A stretch of DNA of 64,000 nt, from contig KN834749.1 of the NCBI GenBank assembly GCA_000827265.1, positions 1,477,500-1,541,499 of the forward strand. The letters are read 5' to 3'. This document shows positions 23,987 through 36,289 of the stretch, piece after piece. This stretch comes from Collybiopsis luxurians FD-317 M1. Its lineage: Eukaryota > Basidiomycota > Agaricomycetes > Agaricales > Omphalotaceae. The translations under genes and the position numbers were made by a program. Numbering within the stretch: the stretch's first letter is position 1; each line of letters starts with the position of its first letter. The notes under the pieces are model-generated. The model was not told the origin of the DNA, ran no database searches, and saw only the letters and a list, made by a program, of their open reading frames with translations.

Positions 23987-25475
23987 CTACCATCCTTTCC
24001 ACGGAACCCAAATATCCACTATCTCCTCTCCGTTAGTAATATCGGAGTCAACTATGTAAAACCATGGGTGTGCTGCAGCAATTAGGCATGCATGTTGTCC
24101 GACAATCTCAACCTGGTCTCCAACTTCCAACTCCTCTCCAGGACCTGTCCTAATCAACGTACCGTGTTCTTGCGATATTCTTCCAAGCTTCCAATTCGTT
24201 CCTATCACCTCTCCGAAAGTCTGCGAGGGTCCTGTATCTTTACTAAACGCAATGGCGCCTCCATCTACAAGCGCCTCATCTGTTCCATTAGCACCCCTTC
24301 CCCTGTACACGGATGCAACAGTACACCGAACCCGCTGCGAAACTTTGGACCGGTCAACCAAGTTTGTGTGCTCCTGCTGAAGGTCCAACATTGGATAGTT
24401 CCCTTCAAGGGAGTTCAACTCAGCTATTCCGCTGATGATCTCAAAAGAACATACCGGCATGAAGTTCCAAAGATCCATGAAGCAAAGATGCCAATTTTGA
24501 CTTTGTCTCAGCACTGGCAGCATGAGCCGTAGGAGTAGAGCCAACTGAAAGCACAAAAGATTGGGTGGTGAGTTCTAGACCCATCGAGCTCGCTATCTTC
24601 AGCGCCGACTCGGCACCAGCGTTGACACACTCCACTTCCTGTGACAGGAAAGATGACGCTTGCTCGAACGAGGTAGAGGCGTAGGCATTTCCGGCATGGA
24701 CGTAGAATCCATATATCGATATTGCAGGAGAAGTAAGTAGAGCCCTGATTAGATTCTCGAAAGCTGCAGTTTCGGGAACAACGCCGGCGCGCCTTCAAGT
24801 AGACTTCAAGTGTGAGTATGATGCCGATCGACTTTACTTACTTTTGACCACCATCTATCTTGACGAAAACCGACCACCTTCGAGGTACCTGTCTCTCGTG
24901 TTCGCATTCTTCCAAATACTTGATTTGGTCTGGATGGTCTATCAAGAGCCGGATTACCCCGCCTTCCGGTGCGACTGCGTCCCACAAATGGGACAGATCT
25001 GCCACTTTGTTCGGAGCGACGGGCAATCCATAAAGAAGCTATTCCTCATGATCAGTTGAGTATTCAGTAAGTAGAATTTTGCGGCGACAGACATCCTTCA
25101 CGGTCCCGTCTTTGAATAGCCCCGCGCGAGCTACTTCCCAGGCCTCCATAAGCGTTGAAACGACAACGGCGTTCGTCTTGTCTGCGCTGGAAATCATCTG
25201 GAGTCGAGTTCCTTCTACTGTCTGCTTGTGCATGAGTACGTACTGGTTGTAGGCAAAGAATTTCTGACCTTGTGCGTCTTCAAATGCGCTCTGAATCCGG
25301 TGCCCCATTCCTTCGCTTTCAAGTGCATAGCTGCGCAGTTGTTCGCGAATATCTTGCGATCTATGATCATGGCTGGCGTCCTGAGACCATCGAGACCTTT
25401 GCCGACGAACTGCTGGACCAGACCACTTTTCGTCGGGCGGACCATGAAATCGTAAGGGGTTTCCGTTTGATGCAT
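23987..25475 (-). CDS. DSD1: Eukaryotic-type D-serine dehydratase (PLP, zinc)
   Basis: Converts D-serine to pyruvate and ammonia by way of 2-aminoacrylate. It has an alanine-racemase-like N-terminal barrel: LRTPAMIIDRKIFANNC, then FRAHLKTHKTVEG, whose lysine is the PLP-binding residue in the family. KIDGGQKRAGV, YGFYVHAGNAYA, SVGSTPTAHA and the C-terminal domain RVRCTVASVYRG follow. The late GQHACLIAAAHPWFY segment carries the His and Cys that bind zinc in characterised eukaryotic enzymes. An ATG at 25475 gives the usual N-terminus (MHQTETPYDFMVRP). A RidA-family gene lies 151 bp upstream on the same strand. Confidence 0.88.
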
Positions 25476-25626
25476 TTCAAAGGAGGAGTTTGGAAGGAAG
25501 ATTTGGCCTTTGGTATTAGATGTCGCTTATCTGGATTATCCCGCGTGTTCACACGTTTATGCCGATAGGTATGTACAGTATACCATGCTACTTAGAACTT
25601 CAGTAAAACTTGTCTCGACTCAAGCG

Positions 25627-26176
25627 TTTAGTATGTAGCAATAGCTTCGATCTCTACATCTACGTCGTTTGGTAGCTTTCCGGCCTGAATGCATGTACGA
25701 GCAGGCTTGGGGCTTGGAAGGAGCTGAGTTTGGAAGAATCTTTGAGCAGGTTTTCGTAGCATTGCCAACTACTGTACCTTTTCGTAGACCTCGTTCATGG
25801 CGGAAAAGTTGTCCATGTCCTTGAGGTAGACATTAACTTTGACAACCTTTTCCCAAGAAGAGCCGGAGGCAGCGAGAACATTTCCGAGGTTTTTAATGCA
25901 TTGCGCCTATCATACACGAGAATCAGCTATCTAGAAAGCACGGCTAGAAAGACAACCAACAGTGTGTTCTTGAATTCCGCCCTCGACAAGCTTTCCGTTC
26001 TTGTCCACAGGAGTCTGTCCACTGAGGAATATTAAGCCAGGTACTTTCGTGGCATGAGCTATACAGGGACATGGCCTGTACTCAGAAATAGGTAAAAATG
26101 CTTAAAAGCTTATGGTGCATACAGAGAATCCGAGTGAACTGGGAGTTTTCGTCCGAGTTGATACGTTCAACAGACA
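25627..26176 (-). CDS. RidA/YjgF family 2-iminopropanoate deaminase, possible frameshift in exon 1
   Basis: Hydrolyses reactive enamine/imine intermediates such as 2-aminoacrylate. Blocks: HATKVPGLIFLSGQTPVDKNGKLVEGG, AQCIKNLGNVLAASGSSW, KVNVYLKDMDNF, and the C-terminal KPARTCIQAGKLPNDVDVEIEAIATY. The Arg of PARTC corresponds to the carboxylate-binding Arg of RidA. Exons are split by introns near 25755-25790, 25905-25960 and 26045-26110. From the ATG at 26176 the frame reads MSVERINSDEN, but the conserved continuation (PSSLGFS) is one frame off at a run of four A (26146-26149 as T on the plus strand). No intron resolves it. This may be a sequencing error, an unusual start, or a damaged gene. 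Confidence 0.75.
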
Positions 26177-26425
26177 TGGTCAAGGTGGTACAACAACAAA
26201 GAGATCTTGAAATGATCGCGACGATAACGGAAGCCTTCCGCGGAACTGAAACGCCCGCTATTAGCGCCCCGCGGCCAACTTGTGATCATTCTAAAACTAA
26301 ATAGCGCGGCGACATGCACCCACCTGCCTATTTACTCTGTATCTTATGGCCCCAGACTAAATAACCATTATCGTCCACGAGATTACTTTCCTAATGGTGC
26401 ATAAATAGCGAAGCACGGATCTTGA
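26177..26425. promoter_or_regulatory. Divergent promoter between RidA and MFS transporter genes
   Basis: 249 bp separate two divergent ATGs. The stretch includes GC-rich GAAACGCCCGC and a CCCCGCGG box near 26267-26274. Co-regulation is possible, not shown. Confidence 0.45.
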
Positions 26426-28869
26426 ATGGCTTCTTCCATCATGGAGAAGGAACAGGTAACCAGCTCTGGTCCTCCAACCGACCTGGAAGCGTTTCCAAAA
26501 TTACGCTCCAGCACCCGGAAGGATGACGATCTTGTTAGCACCGTGACGTTTGATCCTGCAGTTCAACGCAGCTATCTTCGCAAATGCGATTGGTGCATTT
26601 TGCCTCCGTTGACCTTCATGTGAGTATTCGAGGGATTCACAAAGTGGTAACTCTGGAAGTTTTCTAATAGGTATCTGTGTAACGCGCTTGATAAGGGCAA
26701 TGTTGCCAATGCCAAAACCGATCAGTGGGATAAGGTATAACTTTGAATTCCTAAGGGTTGCTTGTATGTGAATGATTTTCCAGGACATTGGCTTGACCGG
26801 AGACCAGTATTATCTCCTCGTTATGATCTTCTATGTAAGTACTTAATACTTTAGACACAATCAGTGACACCTCTGACTTGAAGGTCATGCAAATAGGTAC
26901 CATTTTGTCTGTGAGCAGCCTCAGTCTCGCTGTTTCGTGATAGATTTTGATCTTGATACCTGGATAAGCTTCGGAACGCCCATTTCCATTTTCGTGAAGA
27001 GATATTCAGCGGCGAGAGGTGGGTTTTTTGGGTTTTCTCCCAACATATATTCATGCTCACTACTTTATTTGTAGTGCTCCCGCTCATGATGATTGGCTTT
27101 GTAAGGAGGATTATTCAATATTACGATTTTCAATTTAACGAGCGTACATTTTTCATATAGGGCGCAATGTATGTCCTGGTCATTTCAGCGATCCTGAGAC
27201 GAATGAATAATCTGCTCCCAGGTCTATGTTTACAAGCATCGCGAAGAATTTTTCCCGTGTGTGGTTTTCTCTCTCCGTTGTAACAATCTTCAAACATTTT
27301 CAACACAGAAATTTTTGCGATCCGGTGGTTCCTGGGTATTTTCGAATCTGCTATGTTGCCAGGAGTCGTATGTAGCACTTTCACGTCTCATATTCCATGC
27401 TTACATTTCAAAGGTGTACTACTTGTCAACGTTCTACAGACGTGTGGAGCTTGCTTCGCGTGTCGGGATGTTCTATGCAGCTGCCGCCATAGCCGGAGCG
27501 TTTTCAGGTCTTCTTGCCTTTGGAGTATTCCACATTCATAATCCCGCACACTATTCATGGCAATATCTATTCTGGATCGAAGGTGATGATTTCAGATGCT
27601 ACTTCTCAGAAACCTTGGCCTTTAATATCTGTCATGATCAGGCTCTGGGACGATTGCATTTGCCCTCTTTGCATTTTTCTGGCTACCTCGTTCCAGTGAT
27701 ACATGGTGGATGCTCACGGAAGAAGAGAAAGCTCTGGCCCGTCGGAGGATATTAGAGGACTCTTCTGTTGAAATCAACGAAAAATTCAGCTTCCGCGAGG
27801 CTTTCAGGCCTTTCAGAAACCCATTATACTGGATCTGGGCGATGATCAGCTTGTCCCTCGGCGTTCCTCTAGTAAGACGACATTTTTGTTACTATTCAAC
27901 CTTTCTGAAGGTCTGTCCAGTCCAGTTACAACAATTTTCTGCCTCAGATCATAGCTAGCCTTGGATACTCAACCGTAAAAACCAATCTATACACTGTTGC
28001 TCCAAATATTGTTGGTGAGCTGCCGAATCAGTTAGTCCCATCTATACAACCGCTGACCCGTATCGTAGGTACCGTTGCCTTACTAGTTTTAACATTCTCT
28101 TCCGATTACTTTCGGGAGCGTTCCATCCATATAGCGATACCTTTGGCAGTCACTTTTACCGGGTTCGTCGTCTTGGGATGCATAGATCCGATTGCCCACC
28201 GTGGGGTGGCATATTTTGCTTGTTTTCTCCTTACAGCTGGCGTACGGTTTTTTTATTTATTTGATTTTGCTGCACGATGCGATTAATACGAAATTCCAGG
28301 CATCAGCGCCTAGTGTGTTGGTGGCAACCTGGTCTGTCCATGAGAATTGGATCCAAGAATATACCAATGACTTGTGAAACTAGGTATAACAACAATACTC
28401 CCCAAGAGTCTGGAAGAGCAGTAGTTACAGCAGTGATGGGTACGATTGTCACTTTTCCATAAAGACCGTGTAGTCACAACTAATCAATTGTGACCATGTA
28501 GTTGCTTTGGCTAACTCTTCAGGACTCATTTCGACGAACACTTTTAATGCGAAGGACGAACCCAAGTATGTTCCGGCTCTAGCTACTTCCGGTAAGTAAC
28601 AACTGTTTGGCTAATCCAGCATTGGGACCGAAGTTTTTCATCTAGCTGCCTTTGGTGGTCTGTGTTTTATCCTGGTCGTAGGGTATGTTATCATTATCCT
28701 TCTGACGCTTGATTAGTACTAAGGAGCGTGATACAGAACCGGTATCTGGATGCGCTGGGAAAATAGAAGAAGAAATAAGGCTCAGGGTATCGTTCTTACT
28801 GCTCAAGATATTCCTACAGAGACTCTACGGGACGGCCCTTCAAATCCTTCGTTTAGGTACATGTATTGA
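26426..28869 (+). CDS. MFS transporter, anion:cation symporter (Dal5/allantoate permease) type
   Basis: Proton-coupled uptake carrier of the plasma membrane. Members of this fungal subgroup take up allantoate, nicotinate, small organic acids and dipeptides. N-terminal cytosolic tail, then RKCDWCILPPLTFMYLCNALDKGNVANA, the typical first helix of the subgroup, DIGLTGDQYYLLVMIFYV, a loop, YYLSTFYRRVELASRVGMFYAAAAIAGAFSGLLA, WQYLFWIEG, the central loop (MLTEEEKALARRRI), then the C-terminal half with TVKTNLYTVAPNIVG and WYTNNTPQESGRA. About ten short introns. Substrate unknown; its position beside RidA and D-serine dehydratase suggests an amino-acid-derived solute. Confidence 0.82.
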
Positions 28870-29369
28870 ATGCGTCTGTAAAGTAGAAGTATGCTCAGAA
28901 ATTTACATGTAAACAAGCATTCGGAGCGCTCAGCTGTTACCAGGATGATGATAAATACATGATAATGCTACGGCTGGTGATGCGCGTGCTATAACTACCA
29001 AAGGAGAGCAGGCTGGAAAATAATCGAGAAGATGTCTAAAGTTACATGATTCGTTATTTTGATGTACTCGAAACGATTGTTTTGCCAAGGGAACTTGACT
29101 TTGGATGAGGGAAGCACGAATGAGAATCCGAAGTAAATGAAAAACAAGACTACGTGGAAAGGAAGGGGCATCTGGTATTACAGCGAGAGCGGTAGATTGA
29201 GAATAGATGAGGAAGGATAAGATAATTTGAATGCAAAGCAGGGATAATGCAGGAAGAATGAAGGTCCAAAAAGCTTGGATAACGAAGAAGAGTGCACAGA
29301 GACAAAAGCAACTTGCATGCTACCTACGTCTGAGTCGCATAGCTTCGACGTATACACGGAACGGCCGTC
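28870..29369. other. Intergenic, convergent 3' flanks
   Basis: About 500 bp between convergent MFS and GT31 genes, purine-rich on the plus strand in its second half. No gene seen. Confidence 0.5.
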
Positions 29370-31760
29370 TCAAGAACTAATAGTCCGCTGACCAGGATAA
29401 ATATCTTCAAAATCCTCCCCGTCATCGTCATCAGTATGCCGCTGCTGTGATTCCCTTTCGGTATAATCTTTGCCTTCGAGTAACGCCAAAGCGGTCTCCA
29501 GAAACCATGTATTCTGTTTGATGAAATGAACCACAACTGTCCCTCCGACTCGTTTACCCTCATAACGAGCGTTTCGACCTTCTCGATTGGCCCAAGCACG
29601 CGAAACAGCATGCCGGGTCGTGGCTGCGGACGGTGAGGCTGATGCATCCGATCGCAATTGACTCATCTCGCTACCTTCTATCAATGCTTCTATGCTCTCC
29701 GGGGTATTAAGTTCTGCGACAGGCGGTGTGTAACGGACGTGGAAGGTCGATACACTTGAATGTGCCCAAGAGGCTGGCGTGCGGCCATAAGGCACAAAGA
29801 GTTCGTCAGAATCGAACTGCTCAGAGTCCGACGGCAAAAGGGAAGATGTTTCAGAATCCCGCGAAGCAGATGGACGAGATGTCGATAAGAAGGCATCGGG
29901 GTGTAATAGACGTTTCAAAGCGGACGACATATGCTTCCTGACACGACGAACCTCCGAAGGGAATAAGAATCCATGACTGTAACTGGGTAATAAAATGTCA
30001 ATGGATCGGTCCTCGTGAAGACAAGAGAAAAGTACATACACAGTCCCAGCTCTTGGATGATCATATATCCAGCACCGCTCACTGACCCATCGTACTTTTT
30101 CCGCTTGAGGATGCAATTTCATCCATTTCGATGTTTGCTTGTCCTCCGCGCCGCGCGTCAATTCTTTGACGGAGGGGTCTCTTGCTACCCAGTCGACCAA
30201 ACTCCAGCTGAGAGCATACAGCTCTCCTGCCATGAACCGATGCAATCGATTCGTCACAAGGTAGCCCCAGTAAATGAGCGGATCCTGCTCCTGGAAAGAG
30301 GAATAGGCGGCCATAGGTTGAGCATTAAACAACTTGCGGTAAGATCCATTGTTATGCCGCAACGTCACGCTAGTATGGCCTGGACTTGCCTCGGACCGGC
30401 GACGATAGGCATAACGCGGAGACGAGGTCCCTCGTGGAGGCTTGGCATGCATTTCTAACCTCAACCTTGCTTCAAGTTCGGCAAGCATAACGAATGCATC
30501 ATCGTCAACTTTGATCACAAAATCGGGCCGAACCCAGGGTTGCGGCTGCGGAGAGGAGACATCTTCCCATGCATAGCTAGGATCATGGGAAGCTAGGGGA
30601 GGGGGAAGACTCGAATCGTTGGAGTACGAGAAAAGGGGAGGGGGTACAGAAGTCTTGGCATAAATGGGTGGAACATAGGCATTGATGGAGGCCCAAGAGA
30701 AGTAGGTATGAGATTTTCCGGCATTCATCTTTTCAGCCACAGGCAGTATGATGATATCATTGAATTCTAGATCGCAGGGTGAATGGCGGAATGGGAGTTT
30801 TAAAGGGAACCACTAACCTTCCATCTCCAACTGGATTCGCCTCTCCCAGTCCTTGCGAGGCTGCCCTAGGATGAAACGAACAATAGTCCGTGAGGTTCCA
30901 ATGCCATCATCGCCCGCTCCAGCACCTTCCCGGCTACGAGGATGGGAGGCCCAAGTAGAGCGCACTAGGGCTCGGCGTTCAAACGAGGAGTCGGTCGAGA
31001 AAACTCCGACAAAGAGTCCAACTGGGGGAAGGGTATCGAGCTCCTCATGAGGAAATGGCGGAGTAGCCATCTCAATAGAGTGGTTGTGGTAAGGGTCATG
31101 GTATAAAGAAGGGTTGTTGGAATCTGGAGGTGAGTTCATGTAAGGCATTGAGCAATAGGCTCTCCAAGGTAGCGGATCTTTGTCTGGGTTAAGTATGTAC
31201 ATTAGAAAAAGGGTGAGGAAGATAGCAAATAATGAAAAGAGAATGAGTGATAAAACCTAAACAGAGAAATCGAATGAATACAGGAAGCAAAAGATGGTTT
31301 GCAAAAAAAAAACCCTTACAATGGTTATCGGTTGTCTGGGAAATAGTGGATGACGGACAATCCTTTTTGCCCATCGTTTTATGAAGCGCCAAGTCCTCCC
31401 GTCTCTTCTTCGACTTCTGCGTGATAATTGCCACCATGACCGTCTTTCCTGCCTCCAAGGATTTCTATTTCTAAGCAGTGCGGCGGGCTCACTGTCGGTG
31501 TCGGATGTCGTGGACAACAAAGGGCGAGAATTAACAAGAAATTGAGGTAAAGGAGAACTAGAGCGTGAAGGAACGGGGGTCGAGGTTGCGCTGGAAGCGA
31601 CTGAGGAATGGCCAGATGGAACGGAAGGAGGAAGAAGGAAATGAGAGCGCCTTGAGTGAAATCTGGCCATATTCACCGACTCCGATGAGGAAGAGCTATC
31701 ATAGTCTTCCTCGTACGACGGCCGACTGTGCCTGTCGACAAGCTCAACGGAGTGCGGCAT
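29370..31760 (-). CDS. GT31-type beta-1,3-glycosyltransferase, type II membrane protein
   Basis: Probable Golgi glycosyltransferase. A basic, Ser-rich cytosolic N-terminus of about 165 residues precedes a single transmembrane anchor near residues 170-190 (coded around 31200-31260, ending FLMYILNPDKDP). The lumenal region has the GT31 layout: GLFVGVFSTDSSFERRALVRSTW, then RFILGQPRKDWE, EFNDIIIL, and the DxD metal site in the segment FVIKVDDDAFVMLAELE. A CWIYDHP block follows, then a long C-terminal extension with low-complexity parts. ATG at 31760 and TGA at 29370-29372 frame three or so exons. The acceptor sugar is unknown. Confidence 0.82.
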
Positions 31761-31923
31761 TTGGCCTCCAGTAGATACACAAAGTAAAGTAAGAGATAAA
31801 GAAATATACTCCGCCTCAGCGCTCAGCGCTCAAACAGCCTCATATTATGTAATACTGGCGCTTGATTACTGATAAGATAATATTCCATTTTCCCACACTC
31901 AACGCGTTCCATTCTCCTTCACC

Positions 31924-34310
31924 ATGTCCATGCAAATTTTCGGTGAACAGGTACTTTCATTGCTTGAATTATTTCTCTTATATCCATTGAATCTGCTTTG
32001 GCTCCAGGCAACAGAAGAGAAAGCCGAAAATGCTCGTTTATCCTCCTTCGTCGGCGCGCTAGCTCTCGGAGATCTAGTCAAGACAACCCTCGGTCCAAAA
32101 GGAATGAATAAAATCCTCCAATCATCTTCTACTGGCGAGATCAGCGTGACAAATGATGGTGCCACGATTCTGAAATCGATTCAGCTCGATAACGCCGCCG
32201 CCAAGATCCTCGTTAACATCTCAAAGGTTCAAGACGACGAAATCGGGGATGGAACGACCAGTGTCTGTGTTTTGGCGGCAGAGTTGTTAAGAGAAGCAGA
32301 AAAGTTGATAGGGCTAAAAATACATCCCCAGACAGTCGTAGAAGGCTATCGCACGGCATCTCAGGCGGCCTTGAAGGCACTCGAAGCCTCATCAGTGGAC
32401 CACAGCTCCGACCCAGCAAAATTTAGGCAAGATCTGGTCAATATTGCCAAAACAACTCTTTCCAGTAAAGTTCTAAATCAGGATAAGGCGTACTTTGCGG
32501 ATCTGGCGGTTGAGGCCGTACTGAGGTTGAAGGGCTCGACGAACCTAGAACATATACAAATCATTAAAAAAGTTGGAGGAAAGTTGACCGATTCTTATCT
32601 TGACGAAGGCTTCATTCTCGACAAAACCATTGCCGTCAACTCTCCCAAACGTATGGAGAATGCTAGGATCATGATTGCCAACACATGCAAGTACTTGGTT
32701 AACTTTCCAATCTATTCTCTTACTAATGTCGTCTTTCCGTCGCCAGCCATGGACACGGACAAAATCAAAATCTTCGGCGCTCAAGTCAAAGTCGATGGTA
32801 CTGGAAAACTGGCCGAACTCGAGAGGGCTGAGAAGGTGAGCCGCGCCCCCAAAAAACCGCCTCAACATTGCGGATGGTGTACTAACGGCCTCTCTCTCTC
32901 CTTTTGCAACTCATCTTCTCAGGATAAAATGCGGTCTAAAATCAATTCCATAATTTCTCACTCTCCTCCGCCAAATGTCTTCATTAATCGGCAGCTGATA
33001 TACAACTACCCAGAGAGTTTGTTGGCTGAGAAAGGTATATTATCTCCCTCTGACCAGCTGTTACCCCATCCTAAGCCTGCGGCTGACCTTATACGCAGGC
33101 ATCATGGTAATTGAGCACGCCGATTTTGAAGGTGTTGAGCGATTGGCGCTGGTTACGGGTGGCGAGATTGCATCAACCTTCAATCTTGCTGTCGACGAAG
33201 AGGGCGAAAAGAAGAAGAGCAAAAGTATTAAACTGGGGGAATGTGAATTGATAGAAGAGGTGATAATTGGCGAGGACAAGGTTTGTCTTACTTCTCCTTC
33301 TCCTTCTAATTACTCACTCCCATCGCTTCTCTATTCTGCGCCTTTTTGCTCGACTCTCCGTCCCCGGCCTGAATCCACCTGCTACTCTACGATGCTCTGC
33401 CTTCTTGCCGTTTTCCATAAAAATCACTCCATTGTCTGGAAACTCTCAACATCAACACTCTGAACAGCTGATAAAATTCTCCGGCCTGCGTGCGCCCGAA
33501 GCATGCACCGTTGTTCTGCGAGGATCCACCTCTCAGATGGTTGACGAGGCGGAGAGGTCTTTACATGACGCATTGAGTGTCTTATCGCAGGTGGCCGCGG
33601 AGTGGTCATCGAACAACACTTCGTCAAAAACTGAGCGGAGGTCAAATACTGCTACTGTCCTCGGTGGAGGATGCTCCGAAATGCTCATGTCGCTTGCCGT
33701 GGATGAAGTTGCGAGGACAGTAAAAGGTACTACGCCTTTCATTCGTTTCTGGATAAGTTTTCCATCTTGTCACTGCACGAAGCACTTAGTCCCGCGTTCT
33801 ATATTTTTATTTTCAACTAGTTTTACTAACCTCACTTGAAATTTCTAGGCAAAGCGTCCCTTGCAATTGAGTCTTTTGCTCGTGCACTCCGTCAAATTCC
33901 TACCATCCTGTCGGACAACGCAGGTTATGACTCGGGGGAACTAGTCAGCGCGTTGAGGGCGGCGCATGTCGGAGGCGATAAGGATGCCGGACTGGGTGAG
34001 TTTTTTTTTCGAAATAGTTTGTTTGATGGGGTTCTCCAACTGCCATCTTGAATTTCGTGCTTTGCATTTCGTAGACATGACTAATGGCAAGATCGCTTCC
34101 ATGCATGGCCTGGGTGTCACCGAGTCATACAAGCTTAAGAGGCAGGTGGTGATAAGTGCCAGTGAGGCTGCTGAAATGATTATTAGGTGTGTACTTGGAC
34201 TTCTTATTTTCTTTCTCCTTGTCTTCCCTTGTGCGGCTGACGTGAATATCTCCATTTACAGAGTGGACGACATACTTCGCGCAGCACCCAGGAAACGGGA
34301 GGCTGTCTAG
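31924..34310 (+). CDS. CCT2: T-complex protein 1 subunit beta (CCT2)
   Basis: Subunit of the cytosolic TRiC/CCT chaperonin that folds actin and tubulin. Group II chaperonin motifs: [43 protein letters not shown] with the catalytic Asp. Subunit beta marks are [18 protein letters not shown] at the N-terminus (after an intron at 31951-32007), [31 protein letters not shown], and the C-terminal [13 protein letters not shown]. About seven introns. The end TAG is at 34308-34310. Length of about 525 residues is standard. Confidence 0.95.
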
Positions 34311-34536
34311 TCTAGATCTCTTCTGGACGGTAGGCTTTAGCGCACGTGAAAATGAAATAGAAAATGTCTGAATAGATGCCTTGGGGGTAATCATTTGGGT
34401 ATGTACACACAAAAAATAAGAATCTTGACACGCGAGTTGTACAAGCAATCAAAGACCGATCTAATGATGCTTAAAGAAAATGCAATACCACTAGATCTAC
34501 ATTTCGCGTAATATACAATACAGGTGATCGTCCTCT

Positions 34537-36038
34537 TTATCGCAATCGATAGAAATCTAAGTGTTGTCCATTGGCAAAAACCTTCTTGAAACTGGGTCTC
34601 TCCTTTACGGCTACAAATCCGTCAGGCCTCGATATCATCGAAAGGGAGCGCGATAACCTACCATCCCAATACGCAGGGAGCTTTACTCGTGCCAATGGAC
34701 CAGGCTTTAGTGCGACAGAGCTAGATCCAATATGCTTGGATAATTTCTCGATGGCTGTAGCGCCGCTATCGTTCAACGAGCCCCCTGAAAGAGAGATCAC
34801 TGTCGCTAGCCATGCGGTCAGATGTGGATCCGCCAATGAGTCTTTGTGAACCGGTCAGTCCTGCGGTTAGTAAAGAAGTTAATTTAGCACTTGCATTGTT
34901 CACCTATTATTAAAAAAAGATTAAAAGGCTAATATATTCCTATCACACATCACTCACCGAGGGCAAAAGGACCGATAATCTCCTCATTCAGCCTGATCAA
35001 AATCTTTGGCAGGGTCACTTCCCAAGCAGTTTTTGCAATCTTGAAGTAATCCGACCGCCGAGTGTTGGCGTGCCTGTCCAACTCAGCTTCTGGTTTCGCA
35101 GCATTCTCGTATACCTCTAATAACACTTGGGCGGCATCCTTCTTTGATTTCCAAAAGTTGACAACTTTTTCGGACGCGCGAATGGTACCAGCTTGGGCCT
35201 CGGAGAGATTGGTTTCCAAGGACGCAATTTTACCTTTTATTAAAGGAAGCAGGGCGTCTGCAAGGCGCGAGAGAGACTCTTGGTCCCTAGCATTCATGTA
35301 CAACAAATTATTGGGATCGGCATCCTCCGAGTGAATCAGATCTTCAATGATGATTTTACATGTCGAAGTAAAGGAAAGTGTAGCCGGGGCGAGCGCGGGT
35401 GCTGGAGCGTCGGAGGTGGTATTGGTGGTTGACAACGATGAACGCGACTTGTCGAGAAATTCAATGATGGCCTAGACCTGGTAAGCGAAAAAGTATCAAA
35501 GCAATACCCTCTTTGCAAACCTTGCTTTCGGTGATCGCCTTGTAACGACTCTAGTGGTGAGGCTTTCGGTAAGTACCAAAGCATATTCATGAGCAAATCA
35601 GTATACCTCTACGTCCTCGGAAAGAGTCTTTTGCAGAGGAACTACCAGAGTAGGTACAGTCGCTATTCGAAAATTGGTAAGGAGGAGCAGATGGACATGG
35701 ACCTAAACTACCTTTGGAGTTGAGTCGGAGAAAAGACAAATTATAATTTTCTCCTTTGACTGCGAGAGATATCAGCGATGAGTCTTTCCAAAAACTGAGG
35801 CCTGGTACCGAGGTCGACAAGTTTATATTCAAGTTCATCCTGACCGTACCCTTTTTCTTCGCTGGGTGAAAGTGGATCAAAACGCGCAACGAAACAGAAG
35901 GTTGAGCAATATTACAGAGTGAGAAGGACTGTATAATCTGCATCAATAAAAGAATCGAGAGTTGCTGAAGAACTAACCGGCAGAGGACCATATTGATACA
36001 TGAGCATAATATAAGACGGCTTTAGGAACAGTGGACAT
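34537..36038 (-). CDS. GST-like thioredoxin-fold protein
   Basis: The N-terminus reads MSTVPKAVLYYAH, then across introns LLTLEEKGYGQDELEYKLVDL, KGENYNLSFLRLNSK and TVPTLVVPLQKTL, which is a GST N-terminal domain with the cis-Pro (TVPTL) and the LEEKG helix. The C-terminal domain is helical and poorly conserved (IIEDLIHSEDADPNNLLYMNARD, then LPKILIRLNEEIIGPFALG). Likely a glutathione-binding protein of unknown substrate; several such families are expanded in basidiomycetes. The gene is head-to-head with SGT1 across 251 bp. Stop TAA at 34537-34539. Confidence 0.75.
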
Positions 36039-36178
36039 GATGGTGGTGCGAAAGAGAGATGGAATGAATGACGTCGCAGAGTGGGGTATACTACTTTCTA
36101 CTGTGAATAACGCGTCAATACGGGCTTTAGACGCGTGCATCAGAATAATTGGGCATCGCACAGCCCACGAGGTCGGCT

Positions 36179-36220
36179 TGTGATCAACGTTCTGTGATCA
36201 ACGTTCTGTGATCAACGTTC
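36179..36220. repeat. Perfect 3 x 14-bp tandem repeat in a divergent promoter
   Basis: Unit TGTGATCAACGTTC, three exact copies (36179-36192, 36193-36206, 36207-36220), between the GST-like gene and SGT1. Each copy contains the palindromes TGATCA and AACGTT. The last copy runs straight into a heat-shock element. Confidence 0.9.
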
Positions 36221-36231
36221 TCGAAGGTTCG
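36217..36231 (+). promoter_or_regulatory. Perfect heat-shock element upstream of SGT1
   Basis: GTTCTCGAAGGTTCG gives three alternating NTTCN/NGAAN pentamers without mismatch, the canonical Hsf1 site. It lies 59 bp before the SGT1 ATG and 179 bp from the GST-like ATG. Confidence 0.75.
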
Positions 36232-36289
36232 CCCACTATTTAGTATTATTATTTTACCAGGCGCTTCATTTTGTTCCAATCTTTAAACC

